Assembly (NCBI RefSeq): GCF_051014685.1
Contig: NW_027478399.1
Span: 930,001 to 994,000 of the forward strand
DNA length: 64,000 nucleotides
Origin: Ptiloglossa arizonensis
Lineage: Eukaryota > Arthropoda > Insecta > Hymenoptera > Colletidae
Direction: 5' to 3'
The notes under the pieces: model-generated
Seen by the model: the letters and a program-made list of their open reading frames with translations, nothing else
Told to the model about the DNA's origin: nothing
The model's database searches: none
Shown: positions 13,341-25,020 of the stretch, piece after piece
Position numbering within the stretch: position 1 is the stretch's first letter
Layout of the letters: each line of letters starts with the position of its first letter
Made by a program: the position numbers and the translations under genes

Positions 13341-14365
13341 GTGTATCAGACTTTCGAAAATTTTGATGGTTTCTCAACCGTTCCTTAACTTCAACCACCC
13401 ATATCTCGCGAACGGAATGACGAACTCGAGAAATTCCTGTTGCATCTGAAAGTAGAAACTCGCCCGATTACAATGGTGGGTGTATTTTCGCCTTAGGCAA
13501 TACTACTTATTGGTTTGGAGTATCAGACTTGCGAAAATTTTGATGGTGTCTCAACGATTCCTTAACTTCAAACTCCCATATCTCACGAACGGATTGGCGA
13601 ACTGGAGAAATTCCTGTTGCATCTGAAAATAGAAACTCGCCCGATTACAATGGTGTGTGTACTTTTCCCCTAGGCCACTCCAGTTATTGGTTTCGAGTAT
13701 CAGACTTGCGAATATTTTGATGGTTTCTCAACCATTCCTTAATTTCAAACTCCCATATCTCGCGAACGGATTGGCGAACTCGAGATATTCCTGTTGCATC
13801 TGAAAGTAGAAACTCGCCCGATTACAGTGGTGTGCGTACTTTTCCCCTAGGCAATAGTAGTTATTGGTTTCGAGTATCATACTTGCGAAAATTTTGATGG
13901 TTTCTCAACGATTCCTTAACTTCAAACTCCCATATCTCACGAACGGATTGGCGAACTGGAGAAATTCCTGTTGCATCTGAAAATAGAAACTCGCCCGATT
14001 ACAATGGTGTGTGTAATTTTCCCCTAGGCCATTCCAGTTATTGGTTTCGAGTATCAGACTTGCGAATATTTTGATGGTTTCTCAACCATTCCTTAACTTC
14101 AAACTCCCGTATCTCGCGAACGGATTGAGGAACTCGAGAAATTCCTGTTGCATTTGAAATTAGAAACTCGCCCGAATACAACGATATGTGTATTTTTCCC
14201 CTAGGCCTTTGTAGTTATTGGTTTCGAGTATCAGACTTGCGAAAATTTTGATCGTTCCTCAACCTTTCCTTAACTTCAAACTTCCATATCTCGCTAACGG
14301 ATTGACGAACTCGAGAAATTCCTGTTGCATTTGAAAGTAGAAACTCGCCCGATTACAACGGTATG
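13341..14365 (+). repeat. Block duplicated at 49319-50264
   Basis: From about 13420 the order of variants matches the right flank at offset 35,899 bp (203 monomers): GGTGGGTGTATTTTCGCC (13475), GCGAATATTTTGATGG (13710), GAACTGGAGAAATTCC, and GATCGTTCCTCAACC (14251). Differences exist, for example GGCCACTCCAG against GGCCTTTCCAG. The first 80 bp (13341-13420) belong to the GTGTATCAGACTTTCG subfamily instead. Confidence 0.82.
14105..14121 (-). other. CENP-B-box core, exact 9/9 match
   Basis: The plus strand has CTCCCGTATCTCGCGAAC here, so the minus strand has TTCG, four bases, A, two bases, CGGG. All nine fixed bases of the mammalian core are present. It arises from the usual one-mismatch site by a single A-to-G change on the plus strand. 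Confidence 0.55.
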
Positions 14366-15579
14366 TGTATATTTCCCCTAGGCCATTGTAGTTATTGGTT
14401 TCGAGTATCAGACTTGCGAAAATTTTGACGGTTTCCCAACCATTCCTTAACTTCTAACTCCCATATCTCGCGAACGGATTAACGAACTCGAGAAATCCCT
14501 GTTGCATGTGAAAGCAGAAACTCGCCCGATTACAACGGTATGTGTATTTTTCCCCTAGGCCATTGTAGTTATTGGTTTCGAGTATCAGACTTGCGAAAAT
14601 TTTGATGATTTCTCAACCATTCCTTAACGTCAAACTCACATATCTCGCGAACGGAATGACGAACTCGAGAAATTCCTGTTGCTTGTGAAAGTAGAAACTC
14701 GCCCGATTACAACGGTATGTGCATTTTTGCCCTAGGCCATAGTAGTTATTGGTTTCGAGTATTAGACTTGCGAAAATTTCGATCGTTTCTCAAGCATTCT
14801 TTAACTTCAAGCTCCCATATCTCGCGAACGGATCGACGAACTCGTGAAACTCCTGTTGCGTCGGAAAGTGGAAACTCGCCCGATTACAAAGGTATGTGTA
14901 CTTTTCCCCTAGGCCATTCCAGTTATTGGTTTCGAGTATCAGACCAGCGAAAATTTTGATGATTTCTCAACCATTCCTTAACTTCAAACTCCCATATCTC
15001 GCGAACGGATTGACGAAATCGAGAAATTCCTGTTGCATGTGAAAGTAGAAACTCGCCCGATTACAACGGTATGTGTATTTTCCCCTAGGCCTCTGTAGTT
15101 ATTTCTTTCGAGTGTCAGACTTGCGAAAATTTTGATGGTTTCTCAACCATTCCTTAACATCAAACTCCCATATCTCGCGAACGGATTGACGAACTCGAGA
15201 ATTTCCTATTGCATCTGAAAGTAGAAACTCGCCCGATTACAATGGTGTGTGTGCTTTTCCCGTAGGCCATTCCAGTTATTGGTTTCGAGAATCAGACTTG
15301 CGAAAATTTTGATGGTTTCTCAACCATTCCTTAACTTCAAACCCACATATCTCGCGAACGGATTGACGAACTCGAGAAATTCCTGTTGCATCTGAAAGCA
15401 GAAACTCGCCCGATTACGACATATGTGTATTTTTCCCCTAAGCCTTTGTAGTTATTGGTTTCGTGTATCAGAATTTCGAAAATTTTGATGGTTTCTCAAC
15501 CGTTCCTTAACTTCAACCACCCATATCTCGCGAACGGAATGACGAACTCGAGAAATTCCTGTTGCATCTGAAAGCAGAA
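14366..15579 (+). repeat. Mixed monomers; part copies the 9-mer HOR
   Basis: 14700-15400 matches about 6208-6900 of the 9-mer HOR (offset 8,492 bp, 48 monomers), including GATCGTTTCTCAAGC and CGTCGGAAAGTGG. It then goes straight to the CCCCTAAGCCTTTGTAG monomer, skipping one unit relative to the 9-mer. Confidence 0.78.
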
Positions 15580-17650
15580 AGTGGCCCGTTTACAACGGCA
15601 TGTGTATTTTTGCCCTAGCCAATAGTAGTTATTGGTTTCGAGTATCAGACTTGCGAAAATTTTGATGATTTCTCAACCATTCCTTAACTTCAAACTCCCA
15701 TATCTCGCGAACGGAATGACGAACTCGAGAAATTCTAGTTGCATCTGAAAGTAGAAGCTCGCCCGATTACAACGGTATGTGTATTTTTCCCCTAGGCCTC
15801 TGTAGTTATTGCTTTCGAGTGTCAGACTTGCGAAAATTTTGATGGTTTCTCAACCATTCCTTAACATCAAACTCCCATATCTCGCGAACGGATTGACGAA
15901 CTCGAGAATTTCCTATTGCACCTGAAAGTAGAAACTCGCCCGATTACAATGGTGTGTGTGCTTTTCCCGTAGGCCATTCCAGTTATTGGTTTCGAGAATC
16001 AGACTTGCGAAAATTTTGATGGTTTCTCAACCATTCCTTAACTTCAAACCCACATATCTCGCGAACGGATTTACGAACTCGAGAAATTCCTGTTGCATCT
16101 GAAAGCAGAAACTTGCCCGATTACAACGGTATGTGCATTTTTGCCCTAGGCCATAGTAGTTATTGGTTTCGAGTATTAGACTTGCGAAAATTTTGATGGT
16201 TTCTCAACCATTCCTTAACTTCAAACTCCCATATCTCGCGGACGGATTGACGAACTCGAGAAATTCCTGATGCATATGAAAGCAGATACTCGCCCGATTA
16301 CAACGGTATGTGTATTTTTCCCCTAGGCCTCTGTAGTTATTTCTTTCGAGTGTCAGACTTGCGAAAATTTTGATGGTTTCTCAACCATTCCTTAACATCA
16401 AACTCCCATATCTCCCGAACGGATTGATGAACTCGAGAATTTCCTATTGCATCTGAAAGTAGAAACTCGCCCGATTACAATGGTGTGTGTACTTTTCCCC
16501 TCGGCCATTCCAGTTATTGGTTTCGAGAATCAGACTTGCGAAAATTTTGATGGTTTCTCAACCATACCTTAACTTCAAACCCCCATATCTCGCGAACGGA
16601 TTGACGAACTCGAGAAATTCCTGTTGCATCTGAAAGCAGAAACTCGCCCGATTACAACGGTATGTGCATTTTTGCCCTAGGCCATAGTAGTTATTGGTTT
16701 GGAGTATTAGACTTGCGAAAATTTCGATGGCTTCTCAAGCATTCCTTAACTTCAAGCTCCCATATCTCGCGAACGGATTGACGAACTCGAGAAATTCCTG
16801 TTGCATCTGAAAGTAGAAACTCGCCCGATTACAGTGGTGTGTGTACTTTTCCCCTAGGCCATTCCAGTTATTTGTATCGAGTATCAGACTTGCGAAAATT
16901 TTGATGGTTTCTGAACCATTCCTTAACTTCAAACTCCCATATCTCGCGGACGGATTGACGAAGTCGAGAAATTCCTGTTGCATATGAAAGCAGATACTCG
17001 CCCGATTACAACGGTATGTGTATTTTTCAGGTAGGCCATTGTAGTTATTGGTTTCGAGTATCAGACTTGCGAAAATTTTCATGATTTCTCAACCATTCCT
17101 TACCTTCAAACCCCATATCTCGCGAACGGATTGACGAACTCGAGAAATTCCTGTTGTGTCTGAAAGTGAAAACTCGCCCGATTACAATGGTATGTGTACT
17201 TTTCCCCTAGGCCATTCCAGTTAATGGTTACGAGTATCAGACCAGCGAAAATTTTGATGGTTTCTCAACCATTCCTTAACTTCAAACTCCCATATCTCGC
17301 GAACAGAATGACGAACTCGAGAAATTCCTGTTGCATCTGAAAGTAGAAGCTCGCCCGATTACGACGGTATGTGTAATTTTGCCCTAGCCAATAGTAGTTA
17401 TTGGTTTCGAGTATCAGACTTGCGAAAATTTTGATGGTTTCTCAACCATTCCTTAACTTCAAACTCCCATATCTCGCGAACGGAATGACGAACTCGAGAA
17501 ATTCTAGTTGCATCTGAAAGTAGAAGCTCGACCGATTACAATGGTGTGTGTACTTTTCCCTAGGCCATTCCAGTTATTGGTTTCGAGTATCAGACTTGCG
17601 AAAATTTTGATGGTTTCTCAACCATTCCTTAACATCAAACTCCCATATCT
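15580..17650 (+). repeat. 12-monomer block duplicated at 23005-25075 (offset 7,425 bp)
   Basis: Private variants are shared at the 42-monomer offset: AGTGGCCCG (15580/23005), CAGAAACTTGCCCG (16106/23531), TTATTTCTTTCGAG (16336/23761), GATTGATGAACTCG (16421/23846) and GACGAAGTCGAG (16967/24385 area). The match ends where 17650 has ATCTCGCGAAC and 25075 has ATCTCCCGAATGG. Confidence 0.88.
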
Positions 17651-19292
17651 CGCGAACGGATTGACGAACTCGAGAAATTCCTGTTGCATGTGAAAGTAGA
17701 AACTCGCCCGATTACAACGGTATGTGTATTTTTCCCCTAGGCCTCTGTAGTTATTGCTTTCGAGTGTCAGACTTGCGAAAATTTTGATGGTTTCTCAACC
17801 ATTCCTTAACATCAAACTCCCATATCTCGCGAACGGATTGACGAACTCGAGAATTTCCTGTTGCATCTGAAAGTAGAAACTCGCCCGATTACAATGGTGT
17901 GTGTGCTTTTCCCGTAGGCCATTCCAGTTATTGGTTTCGAGAATCAGACTTGCGAAAATTTTGATGGTTTCTCAACCATTCCTTAACTTCAAACCCACAT
18001 ATCTCGCGAACGGATTTACGAACTCGAGAAATTCCTGTTGCATCTGAAAGCAGAAACTCGCCCGATTACAACGGTATGTGCATTTTTGCCCTAGGCCATA
18101 GTAGTTATTGGTTTGGAGTATTAGACTTGCGAAAATTTCGGTGGCTTCTCAAGCATTCCTTAACTTCAAGCTCCCATATCTCGCGAACGGATTGACGAAC
18201 TCGAGAAATTCCTGTTGCATCTGAAAGTAGAAACTCGCCCGATTACAGTGGTGTGTGTACTTTTCCCCTAGGCCATTCCAGTTATTTGTATCGAGTATCA
18301 GACTTGCGAAAATTTTGATGGTTTCTGAACCATTCCTTAACTTCAAACTCCCATATCTCGCGGACGGATTGACGAACTCGAGAAATTCCTGTTGCATATG
18401 AAAGCAGATACTCGCCCGATTACAACGGTATGTGTATTTTTCAGGTAGGCCATTGTAGTTATTGGTTTCGAGTATCAGACTTGCGAAAATTTTCATGATT
18501 TCTCAACCATTCCTTACCTTCAAACCCCATATCTCGCGAACGGATTGACGAACTCGAGAAATTCCTGTTGTGTCTGAAAGTGAAAACTCGCCCGATTACA
18601 ATGGTATGTGTACTTTTCCCCTAGGCCATTCCAGTTAATGCTTACGAGTATCAGACCAGCGAAAATTTTGATGGTTTCTCAACCATTCCTTAACTTCAAA
18701 CTCCCATATCTCGCGAACAGAATGACGAACTCGAGAAATTCCTGTTGCATCTGAAAGTAGAAGCTCGCCCGATTACGACGGTATGTGTAATTTTGCCCTA
18801 GCCAATAGTAGTTATTGGTTTCGAGTATCAGACTTGCGAAAATTTTGATGGTTTCTCAACCATTCCTTAACTTCAAACTCCCATATCTCGCGAACGGAAT
18901 GACGAACTCGAGAAATTCTAGTTGCATCTGAAAGTAGAAGCTCGACCGATTACAATGGTGTGTGTACTTTTCCCTAGGCCATTCCAGTTATTGGTTTCGA
19001 GTATCAGACTTGCGAAAATTTTGATGGTTTCTCAACCATTGCTTAACATCAAACTCCCATATCTCCCGAACGGATTGACGAACTCGAGAATTTCCTATTG
19101 CATCTGAAAGTAGAAACTCGCCCGATTACAATGGTGTGTGTACTTTTCCCCTCGGCCATTCCAGTTATTGGTTTCGAGAATCAGACTTGCGAAAATTTTG
19201 ATGGTTTCTCAACCATACCTTAACTTCAAACCCCCATATCTCGCGAACGGATTGACGAACTCGAGAAATTCCTGTTGCATCTGAAAGCAGAA
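16555..19292 (+). repeat. 15.5-monomer block duplicated at 20267-23004 (offset 3,712 bp)
   Basis: Overlaps the previous block. Shared landmarks at the 21-monomer offset include GACGAAGTCGAG, the GTTAATGCTTACGAG variant (18637/22349 area) and CAACCATTGCTTAAC. The copies part at 19293/23005, where one has AAACTCGCCC and the other AAAGTGGCCC. One difference seen inside is CGAGAGATTCC near 21738. Confidence 0.88.
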
Positions 19293-20266
19293 ACTCGCCC
19301 GATTACAACGGTATGTGCATTTTTGCCCTAGGCCATAGTAGTTATTGGTTTCGAGTATTAGACTTGCGAAAATTTCGATGGCTTCTCAAGCATTCCTTAA
19401 TTTCAAGCTCCCATATCTCGCGAACGGATTGACGAACTCGAGAAATTCCTGTTGCATCTGAAAGTAGAAACTCGCCCGATTACAGTGGTGTGTGTACTTT
19501 TCCCCTAGGCCATTCCAGTTATTTGTATCGAGTATCAGACTTGCGAAAATTTTGATGGTTTCTCAACCATTCCTTAACTTCAAACTCCCATATCTCGCGG
19601 ACGGATTGACGAACTCGAGAAATTCCTGTTGCATATGAAAGCAGATACTCGCCCGATTACAACGGTATGTGTATTTTTCACGTAGGCCATTGTAGTTATT
19701 GGTTTCGAGTATCAGACTTGCGAAAATTTTCATGATTTCTCAACCATTCCTTACCTTCAAACCCCATATCTCGCGAACGGATTGACAAACTCGAGAAATT
19801 CCTGTTGTGTCTGAAAGTGAAAACTCGCCCGATTACAATGGTATGTGTACTTTTCCCCTAGGCCATTCCAGTTAATGGTTACGAGTATCAGACCAGCGAA
19901 AATTTTGATGGTTTCTCAACCATTCCTTAACTTCAAACTCCCATATCTCGCGAACAGAATGACGAACTCGAGAAATTCCTGTTGCATCTGAAAGTAGAAG
20001 CTCGCCCGATTACGACGGTATGTGTATTTTTGCCCTAGCCGATAGTAGTTATTGGTTTCGAGTATCAGACTTGCGAAAATTTTTATGGTTTCTCAACCAT
20101 TCCTTAACATCAAACTCCCATATCTCGCGAACGGATTGACGAACTCGAGAAAGTCCTGCTGCATCTGAAAGCAGAAACCCGCCCGATTACAGTGGTATGG
20201 GAATTTTTGCCCTAAGCCATAGTAGTTATTGGTTTCGAGTATCAGACTTGCGAAAATTTTGATGGT
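19293..20266 (+). repeat. Linker between the two 3,712-bp-offset copies
   Basis: About 5.5 monomers. The left part has GGCTTCTCAAGC followed by CTTAATTTCAAGC; the right part, from about 19690 to 20240, is a copy of 11725-12275. Confidence 0.78.
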
Positions 20267-23004
20267 TTCTCAACCATACCTTAACTTCAAACCCCCATAT
20301 CTCGCGAACGGATTGACGAACTCGAGAAATTCCTGTTGCATCTGAAAGCAGAAACTCGCCCGATTACAACGGTATGTGCATTTTTGCCCTAGGCCATAGT
20401 AGTTATTGGTTTGGAGTATTAGACTTGCGAAAATTTCGATGGCTTCTCAAGCATTCCTTAACTTCAAGCTCCCATATCTCGCGAACGGATTGACGAACTC
20501 GAGAAATTCCTGTTGCATCTGAAAGTAGAAACTCGCCCGATTACAGTGGTGTGTGTACTTTTCCCCTAGGCCATTCCAGTTATTTGTATCGAGTATCAGA
20601 CTTGCGAAAATTTTGATGGTTTCTGAACCATTCCTTAACTTCAAACTCCCATATCTCGCGGACGGATTGACGAAGTCGAGAAATTCCTGTTGCATATGAA
20701 AGCAGATACTCGCCCGATTACAACGGTATGTGTATTTTTCAGGTAGGCCATTGTAGTTATTGGTTTCGAGTATCAGACTTGCGAAAATTTTCATGATTTC
20801 TCAACCATTCCTTACCTTCAAACCCCATATCTCGCGAACGGATTGACGAACTCGAGAAATTCCTGTTGTGTCTGAAAGTGAAAACTCGCCCGATTACAAT
20901 GGTATGTGTACTTTTCCCCTAGGCCATTCCAGTTAATGGTTACGAGTATCAGACCAGCGAAAATTTTGATGGTTTCTCAACCATTCCTTAACTTCAAACT
21001 CCCATATCTCGCGAACAGAATGACGAACTCGAGAAATTCCTGTTGCATCTGAAAGTAGAAGCTCGCCCGATTACGACGGTATGTGTAATTTTGCCCTAGC
21101 CAATAGTAGTTATTGGTTTCGAGTATCAGACTTGCGAAAATTTTGATGGTTTCTCAACCATTCCTTAACTTCAAACTCCCATATCTCGCGAACGGAATGA
21201 CGAACTCGAGAAATTCTAGTTGCATCTGAAAGTAGAAGCTCGACCGATTACAATGGTGTGTGTACTTTTCCCTAGGCCATTCCAGTTATTGGTTTCGAGT
21301 ATCAGACTTGCGAAAATTTTGATGGTTTCTCAACCATTCCTTAACATCAAACTCCCATATCTCGCGAACGGATTGACGAACTCGAGAAATTCCTGTTGCA
21401 TGTGAAAGTAGAAACTCGCCCGATTACAACGGTATGTGTATTTTTCCCCTAGGCCTCTGTAGTTATTGCTTTCGAGTGTCAGACTTGCGAAAATTTTGAT
21501 GGTTTCTCAACCATTCCTTAACATCAAACTCCCATATCTCGCGAACGGATTGACGAACTCGAGAATTTCCTGTTGCATCTGAAAGTAGAAACTCGCCCGA
21601 TTACAATGGTGTGTGTGCTTTTCCCGTAGGCCATTCCAGTTATTGGTTTCGAGAATCAGACTTGCGAAAATTTTGATGGTTTCTCAACCATTCCTTAACT
21701 TCAAACCCACATATCTCGCGAACGGATTTACGAACTCGAGAGATTCCTGTTGCATCTGAAAGCAGAAACTCGCCCGATTACAACGGTATGTGCATTTTTG
21801 CCCTAGGCCATAGTAGTTATTGGTTTGGAGTATTAGACTTGCGAAAATTTCGGTGGCTTCTCAAGCATTCCTTAACTTCAAGCTCCCATATCTCGCGAAC
21901 GGATTGACGAACTCGAGAAATTCCTGTTGCATCTGAAAGTAGAAACTCGCCCGATTACAGTGGTGTGTGTACTTTTCCCCTAGGCCATTCCAGTTATTTG
22001 TATCGAGTATCAGACTTGCGAAAATTTTGATGGTTTCTGAACCATTCCTTAACTTCAAACTCCCATATCTCGCGGACGGATTGACGAACTCGAGAAATTC
22101 CTGTTGCATATGAAAGCAGATACTCGCCCGATTACAACGGTATGTGTATTTTTCAGGTAGGCCATTGTAGTTATTGGTTTCGAGTATCAGACTTGCGAAA
22201 ATTTTCATGATTTCTCAACCATTCCTTACCTTCAAACCCCATATCTCGCGAACGGATTGACGAACTCGAGAAATTCCTGTTGTGTCTGAAAGTGAAAACT
22301 CGCCCGATTACAATGGTATGTGTACTTTTCCCCTAGGCCATTCCAGTTAATGCTTACGAGTATCAGACCAGCGAAAATTTTGATGGTTTCTCAACCATTC
22401 CTTAACTTCAAACTCCCATATCTCGCGAACAGAATGACGAACTCGAGAAATTCCTGTTGCATCTGAAAGTAGAAGCTCGCCCGATTACGACGGTATGTGT
22501 AATTTTGCCCTAGCCAATAGTAGTTATTGGTTTCGAGTATCAGACTTGCGAAAATTTTGATGGTTTCTCAACCATTCCTTAACTTCAAACTCCCATATCT
22601 CGCGAACGGAATGACGAACTCGAGAAATTCTAGTTGCATCTGAAAGTAGAAGCTCGACCGATTACAATGGTGTGTGTACTTTTCCCTAGGCCATTCCAGT
22701 TATTGGTTTCGAGTATCAGACTTGCGAAAATTTTGATGGTTTCTCAACCATTGCTTAACATCAAACTCCCATATCTCCCGAACGGATTGACGAACTCGAG
22801 AATTTCCTATTGCATCTGAAAGTAGAAACTCGCCCGATTACAATGGTGTGTGTACTTTTCCCCTCGGCCATTCCAGTTATTGGTTTCGAGAATCAGACTT
22901 GCGAAAATTTTGATGGTTTCTCAACCATACCTTAACTTCAAACCCCCATATCTCGCGAACGGATTGACGAACTCGAGAAATTCCTGTTGCATCTGAAAGC
23001 AGAA
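20267..23004 (+). repeat. Second copy of the 3,712-bp-offset block
   Basis: Partner of 16555-19292. It joins the linker within an ordinary stretch near 20240-20270, and on its right passes straight into a copy of the block beginning at 15580, so the junction at 23005 is a switch point between two source blocks. Confidence 0.85.
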
Positions 23005-25020
23005 AGTGGCCCGTTTACAACGGCATGTGTATTTTTGCCCTAGCCAATAGTAGTTATTGGTTTCGAGTATCAGACTTGCGAAAATTTTGATGATTTCTCA
23101 ACCATTCCTTAACTTCAAACTCCCATATCTCGCGAACGGAATGACGAACTCGAGAAATTCTAGTTGCATCTGAAAGTAGAAGCTCGCCCGATTACAACGG
23201 TATGTGTATTTTTCCCCTAGGCCTCTGTAGTTATTGCTTTCGAGTGTCAGACTTGCGAAAATTTTGATGGTTTCTCAACCATTCCTTAACATCAAACTCC
23301 CATATCTCGCGAACGGATTGACGAACTCGAGAATTTCCTATTGCACCTGAAAGTAGAAACTCGCCCGATTACAATGGTGTGTGTGCTTTTCCCGTAGGCC
23401 ATTCCAGTTATTGGTTTCGAGAATCAGACTTGCGAAAATTTTGATGGTTTCTCAACCATTCCTTAACTTCAAACCCACATATCTCGCGAACGGATTTACG
23501 AACTCGAGAAATTCCTGTTGCATCTGAAAGCAGAAACTTGCCCGATTACAACGGTATGTGCATTTTTGCCCTAGGCCATAGTAGTTATTGGTTTCGAGTA
23601 TTAGACTTGCGAAAATTTTGATGGTTTCTCAACCATTCCTTAACTTCAAACTCCCATATCTCGCGGACGGATTGACGAACTCGAGAAATTCCTGATGCAT
23701 ATGAAAGCAGATACTCGCCCGATTACAACGGTATGTGTATTTTTCCCCTAGGCCTCTGTAGTTATTTCTTTCGAGTGTCAGACTTGCGAAAATTTTGATG
23801 GTTTCTCAACCATTCCTTAACATCAAACTCCCATATCTCCCGAACGGATTGATGAACTCGAGAATTTCCTATTGCATCTGAAAGTAGAAACTCGCCCGAT
23901 TACAATGGTGTGTGTACTTTTCCCCTCGGCCATTCCAGTTATTGGTTTCGAGAATCAGACTTGCGAAAATTTTGATGGTTTCTCAACCATACCTTAACTT
24001 CAAACCCCCATATCTCGCGAACGGATTGACGAACTCGAGAAATTCCTGTTGCATCTGAAAGCAGAAACTCGCCCGATTACAACGGTATGTGCATTTTTGC
24101 CCTAGGCCATAGTAGTTATTGGTTTGGAGTATTAGACTTGCGAAAATTTCGATGGCTTCTCAAGCATTCCTTAACTTCAAGCTCCCATATCTCGCGAACG
24201 GATTGACGAACTCGAGAAATTCCTGTTGCATCTGAAAGTAGAAACTCGCCCGATTACAGTGGTGTGTGTACTTTTCCCCTAGGCCATTCCAGTTATTTGT
24301 ATCGAGTATCAGACTTGCGAAAATTTTGATGGTTTCTGAACCATTCCTTAACTTCAAACTCCCATATCTCGCGGACGGATTGACGAAGTCGAGAAATTCC
24401 TGTTGCATATGAAAGCAGATACTCGCCCGATTACAACGGTATGTGTATTTTTCAGGTAGGCCATTGTAGTTATTGGTTTCGAGTATCAGACTTGCGAAAA
24501 TTTTCATGATTTCTCAACCATTCCTTACCTTCAAACCCCATATCTCGCGAACGGATTGACGAACTCGAGAAATTCCTGTTGTGTCTGAAAGTGAAAACTC
24601 GCCCGATTACAATGGTATGTGTACTTTTCCCCTAGGCCATTCCAGTTAATGGTTACGAGTATCAGACCAGCGAAAATTTTGATGGTTTCTCAACCATTCC
24701 TTAACTTCAAACTCCCATATCTCGCGAACAGAATGACGAACTCGAGAAATTCCTGTTGCATCTGAAAGTAGAAGCTCGCCCGATTACGACGGTATGTGTA
24801 ATTTTGCCCTAGCCAATAGTAGTTATTGGTTTCGAGTATCAGACTTGCGAAAATTTTGATGGTTTCTCAACCATTCCTTAACTTCAAACTCCCATATCTC
24901 GCGAACGGAATGACGAACTCGAGAAATTCTAGTTGCATCTGAAAGTAGAAGCTCGACCGATTACAATGGTGTGTGTACTTTTCCCTAGGCCATTCCAGTT
25001 ATTGGTTTCGAGTATCAGAC
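23005..25020 (+). repeat. Second copy of the 7,425-bp-offset block
   Basis: Partner of 15580-17650. The last 55 bases of the shared stretch (25021-25075) also belong to the next repeat unit, because the 17-mer duplication starts inside this block. Confidence 0.85.

Noticed and set aside
17508..17693. Plus-strand frames of about 61-81 codons repeated many times (starting MHLKVEARPITM or MCIFPLGL).
   Set aside because: They are the same satellite read in other frames; the repeats follow the HOR offsets (1,414, 3,712, 883, 1,238 bp). The identity is explained by DNA duplication, not protein selection.
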